From Penium margaritaceum (lineage: Eukaryota; Streptophyta; Zygnematophyceae; Desmidiales; Peniaceae): a stretch of 21,293 nucleotides of DNA. Location: assembly GCA_023375785.1 (NCBI GenBank), contig SZWC01000527.1, positions 253,726 to 275,018 of the forward strand, read 5' to 3'. Both the position numbers and the translations under genes were made by a program. This document shows positions 17,740 to 21,293 of this stretch, one piece after another (positions within the stretch are counted from its first letter, which is position 1; each line of letters opens with the position of its first letter). The notes under the pieces were generated by a model that made no database searches, was not told the origin of the DNA, and saw only the letters and a program-made list of their open reading frames with translations.

Positions 17740-18720
17740 GAATCCATCCTCACCCAGGCCTCACATGAAACTCCAGGACCAAATGGCTACCCGCGGAACT
17801 CTACAAAAAAACTTCTCCTCCACTCCTCCCACCAACTACTTCCACATTATAATGCTCTCCTCAAGGACCCTGAAGCGGTTCCAGACTTTGCATCATCCAT
17901 CACTACTCTCCTTCACAAAAATGGTGACCCGTACAATATTGGAAACTCCGGACCAGTCTCTCTCCTCAACATTGAGTGCAAGATCCTCGCGAAAATCCTG
18001 GTTAACTGGCTTGCCAAACCCCTCTCCTACATTTTCATGAAGACCAAACTGGATTTGTTCCTGGACAAAGTATCTTAAATTCCCTAATCTAGCTATACAA
18101 TGTCCCCCGTTATGCCTCGCATACCAAGTCTCCTCTCTACTTCTCATGTGCTGACATTTAAAAAGCTTACGAATCCCTTGACCATGAGTTCATTTTCTGA
18201 ACATTGGCTCATCGATGTCTCCCTCCTGCCTTCATGTGTTAGGTCAAACTCCTACATCAATAGAAACATACCAGATTCATTCTCAATGGTACCCTCCTCA
18301 AAGCCACCCCTCTCCATTCTGGTGTAAAACAAGGTTGCCCACTTGCCCCTCTCCTTTTCACATGCACGCTCAAGCCCATCGCGGATCTCTTTAAGAGCTC
18401 AAATCTCTGGCATCCCGATCCTCCCCCCACCCAACATCTTCGTTGGATATGGACATGACGTCACACTATACCTGACATCCTCCAGGGGCATCACCTTGTT
18501 TGTGCAACTACACCCTACTGTGGCGCGGTTTACCAACCTCCATACTAGTTATAAGAGAACACACCTCCCCCGCATTGAAGAACACAACCCAGTGGTATCC
18601 TCAAAGTTTTCCTTGCCATCCGATCCAGTCTGTATCCTTGGCCATATGTATAGTCCATCGCTAGACCCCCATCACCCCACCCCACCCCACTTCACCACCC
18701 TACTCTCAAAAGCCTTCAGG
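17740..18720 (+). pseudogene. Degenerate LINE reverse transcriptase domain
   Basis: Frame 1 near 17914 gives HKNGDPYNIGNSGPVSLLNI and CKILAKILVNWLAKPLS, equivalent to the family's KKGD..n..nyRPISLLn...Kil.kil..Rl. GVKQGCPLAPLLF (18321-18359, frame 0) is the conserved palm/finger motif, and YGHDVTLYLTS (18448 on, frame 1) stands for [FY]ADD. The ADD has become GHD, one catalytic Asp is lost, and the frame shifts between these motifs. Several stops occur in between. Confidence 0.8.
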
Positions 18721-20230
18721 CTGCTGTAACGATATGGGCTAAATCAAAAGTATTGATCCAAAGTGGTGGCTGCAAATTCTTATCTCAACCCAAAAATCCT
18801 CTTGAAAACTTACATCTGCACCCCAGCTCCTGAAATTTTACACCATGTTGACACTCTCCGTCTCAATATAATCTCCTCGAACACAATCCAAAACCCTATC
18901 ACCACAAGTCTTTGCCTCTATTGACCCTCCAGAACAGTCTCTCCTAAATCCAAAGGTGGCCTACGGATCATCTGGCCATCACACTTCATCTTGGCCAAAG
19001 GATAAAAGTGGGGGCATTCCTTCCTGTCTCGTAGAGACTCCCAATGGAAGAGCAACGGGATTTTCACTCAATTCTTCTCGAAAAAGGGCACTTCTTCCTC
19101 TCCCACCCTTCCATAACCAGATTCAAGCACCCCTCCGGACAACGTCAATGGAAATTCATTCTCCAAAAATTTATTGCATCCATTCCCGATCCCTCGGCTC
19201 TTGTAAGGAACTCGCTCATATATTTGTCCCATATTACTCTTTCACATGAAAAAAAGACTTATCCGCCTTTGGGGGCTGACCATTTGAGCAATGGTTCATC
19301 TGGGTCGGCAGTACCTTCAGCGACTTATTCGCCTGAACAATATTCTTGTTTTCTAATTCTCGACAACACATCATCTCCAACATCCTAGACTCCATACCCA
19401 TCGCTTGGGTTCGTGCATTCCTTCAAGGCTCCTACCTACCTTCCCACCTCTCTTGCACTGCTCGATTTACCCAGATACCCACTATCCATAAGCTAACAGG
19501 GTTCCCTTCACCCATGGTCTTCCAGTTCCCCTCAGAATCGCGGGAGCCAGCTCAGGTGTTCCAGAAATCTCTGTTACCTGGTCTCCATTCTCAAGTGTGA
19601 GCTCGGCCCATATGGCTAAACACAAAGTCCTCACTCTAGTTTTTATTGTTCTTGAACAATTTTCCATCGGCCTTCGCGCCAAGCCTCAAATGCCATTCTA
19701 CTAGGAATCCTCGCCAGAAATCCCTTTTCCTGAATTTTACTCATGCCTCCATTCTCTCCTTCCTTTATATGAACTAAGTTGGTGATACAAAATATCGAAG
19801 CAGGGCCTTGGACTTGCCCTCCATTCACTGTAAATTCTCCCCATCTCCCGGCCAACCTTTGCACACCTAATTTCATGGAAAATTCTTACTATGACCCATA
19901 CTGTTTGCCCACGCAAGCACTTCATGGACCTTGACAAGCGAGGACTCTATCCTTATGTGCCGTCGTGATGAAACCATCAAAGATTGCTTCCTCCCCTTCA
20001 ATATGCTTTTCAAAATCACAAGAAAAACTAAACCGTCTTTATTAAGGTTTCTTCCCCACCAATCATCTGACTTAATAGACCTCCCCATTCGTCCTTTTGA
20101 ACCTCTGATTCTTTCCACACTTTTCCATCTCATCCAAAGAGAAAGGTGGGCTCATCCACAATCCTATAAATCCCCAAAGATTATATAGCGTAGTAAATTA
20201 AGGAACCAGATATGGCTTATCTCGTATCAA
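18721..20230 (+). pseudogene. LINE ORF2 C-terminal region remnant
   Basis: Pieces typical of the thumb and C-terminal part follow: AAVTIWAKSKVLIQSGG, PAPEILHHVDTLRLNIISSN, then SKGGLRIIWPSHFILAKG. Near 19960 a Cys-containing piece (LMCRRDETIKDCFLPF) may be the remnant of the zinc-binding C-terminal domain. All are scattered over frames with stops. Confidence 0.5.
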
Positions 20231-20466
20231 TTCACTTCCCCAAAACCACCTATATGTCTATGAATCCTTTGAGTCCGTTTTCTTTGGACCCATTAGTCTT
20301 TGCAATTTCATCATTAAAAAGAGTATTTGTTGATGAATTCTCCCCCCAACCTTCCCTCTGGTGGGAAAACCCCTCATTATAGTCATTCCCTGTTGATCCC
20401 TCCAGAGGCGGGCTCAACCTCTGGACGTCTTTTGGTGCTGAGGTAGCCCCCCCGCCTCAGTCGGTC
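20231..20466. other. Boundary region after the LINE
   Basis: Composition shifts from G-poor to GC-rich around 20400. No gene or clear poly(A) tail is seen; a small CCAGAGGCGGGCTCAACCTCTGG inverted repeat lies at about 20402-20424. Confidence 0.35.
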
Positions 20467-21293
20467 ATGACAGGAGGCACAAAAATACCCTGGTCATCCT
20501 GTTCATCTCCTGCTGTCTACATGTTGAAAAATTTCTGCTTGGCGCGAGAGACGCCGCACCCGCTACTACGAATGGCCCGCTGGCGCGCAATCGCGAGCGG
20601 GTCGTTCGCTCCTTTTCCTCTGCCTCGCATGTGGCCGTCACGCACGCCAGCGCTGATCGGGGCCAAATCACACGTCCCCTCACCCTCTAGCCTCGCGCGG
20701 CGAGTGAAATGGTGCCCTTGCCCAGGATCTGGTTCGGGAGTAGGCGATGCTGCAGAGAATCCTGGGAAGCGGCGGACGCTCTCACTAAGCGGGGCGACGA
20801 CGGCGACGGTGACAGACGTTTGTCAGTTCTGCGGCCAGCGACAGCAACAGGGGACGTGCACCAGCAGTAGCGCTCAAGTTCCCGCCACAGTCCACACCTC
20901 CCTGCAGTCAAGGAGAGAAGGGTGGCATGCCCATCAGGCCGCCATGGGTCTGCCACCGCTCTTCTGAATCAGATCCGCCGCGATGGTGGGCAAAATGGTC
21001 GTAGAGGGAGACGCTGCTAAGGAGGGACACACACACAGTGGCGAGGCAGTTGGTGCCGCTGCAGCCTTGCAGATCTCGCGTACGATCGTGCCAACACCCA
21101 CAACTCCCTGTTCTCCTTCTTGTGATGCCGTCGGTGCCGCTGCTGTTGCTGCTGCATCGATCACCAAGATGCAAAGAGGTAATTTCACACCTCCAGAAGA
21201 TGCCGCTGCTGCTGCTGCCGCCTCCGCTGCTCGTGCTGGTGCCGGTGGAGGCGGCCGTGGGAGCGGCAGTGGCGGTGGTGGTGGTGGTGGTGG
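20467..21293 (+). CDS. Long GC-rich open frame, interrupted once, running off the window
   Basis: One plus-strand frame is open from ATG 20467 to TGA 20965-20967 (166 codons), then in the same frame from 20968 to the end, with an ATG at 20983 in good context (GCGATGG). The first part has VCQFCGQRQQQGTC, a possible Cys cluster. The second is Ala/Gly-rich: EGDAAKEGHTHSGEAVG, a poly-Ala run and a final poly-Gly run from GCT/GGT repeats. I do not recognise a family. A GTAATT donor after ATGCAAAGAG (21180) could end an exon before the repeats. The likely partial gene is the part from 20983; the TGA may separate a 5' leader from it. Minus-strand frames here are repeat shadows. Confidence 0.28.
21184..21293 (+). 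repeat. GCT/GCC and GGT triplet-repeat region
   Basis: Imperfect triplets end in (GGT)n at 21274-21293. They would code for Ala and Gly in the open frame. The window stops inside the repeat. Confidence 0.85.

Larger units (their letters stand above)
15160..20400 (+). mobile_element. Decayed LINE (non-LTR retrotransposon)
   Basis: Endonuclease and reverse transcriptase remnants lie in the order expected for ORF2 of an L1/APE-type LINE, all on the plus strand. Frames shift and stop many times, so the copy is dead. The region is strikingly G-poor on this strand. The outer limits are not defined: I see no clear poly(A) tail or target-site duplication, and the edges given are where composition changes. 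Confidence 0.7.

Noticed and set aside
1..21293. tRNA, rRNA or bacterial operon features
   Set aside because: I found no cloverleaf-like or rRNA-like sequence and no bacterial gene organisation.

Overview
The window looks like nuclear DNA of a green-lineage eukaryote, probably a large, repeat-rich streptophyte (alga or plant) genome. The evidence is short GT-AG introns, a plant-type Ty1/copia retrotransposon whose primer site matches plant initiator tRNA-Met, a decayed LINE, C-rich minisatellites and no bacterial gene organisation. I cannot name the species; a charophyte alga is my guess. Nearly everything recognisable is a mobile element or its remains.

Layout. (1) 1-2400: after a C homopolymer, protein-like segments on the minus strand look like the spliced and partly broken exons of a divergent gene. 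Two segments loosely recall beta-class (DPPY-type) DNA methyltransferases. (2) 2479-5338 (+): an eight-exon gene for a KDZ-superfamily (Kyakuja/Dileera/Zisupton) transposase of about 747 residues. Its exon joins are phase-consistent, its catalytic D-D-E residues are present, and a chromodomain lies between the first and second catalytic aspartates. This is the most interesting object in the window. (3) 5576-6600: about nine copies of a 115-bp minisatellite, each with a 17-bp palindrome, followed at 6733-6998 by a second tandem duplication (133 bp) rich in the same AGTGTA/TACACT words. (4) 7146-8877 (-): remains of a retroelement with a Gag-like reading frame and a canonical initiator-tRNA-Met primer site. 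(5) 8878-14592 (+): a structurally complete copia element inserted in that remnant. It has 724- and 723-bp LTRs, a half-tRNA-type primer site, a polypurine tract and one gag-pol frame without frameshifts but with five premature stops. (6) about 15160-20400 (+): a heavily decayed LINE with recognisable endonuclease and reverse transcriptase pieces on a strongly G-poor strand. (7) 20460-21293: GC-rich sequence with a long open frame running off the window into Ala/Gly-coding triplet repeats.

How parts relate. The copia element is nested in the older minus-strand element: the flanks carry a near-perfect 5-bp duplication, and the host element's primer site sits just left of the insertion. The copia stops are all explained by C-to-T changes in CAG or CGA codons, as expected from silencing by cytosine methylation. 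The KDZ gene, by contrast, reads as intact. All intron and domain statements come from reading the sequence by eye; no alignment or database search was run.
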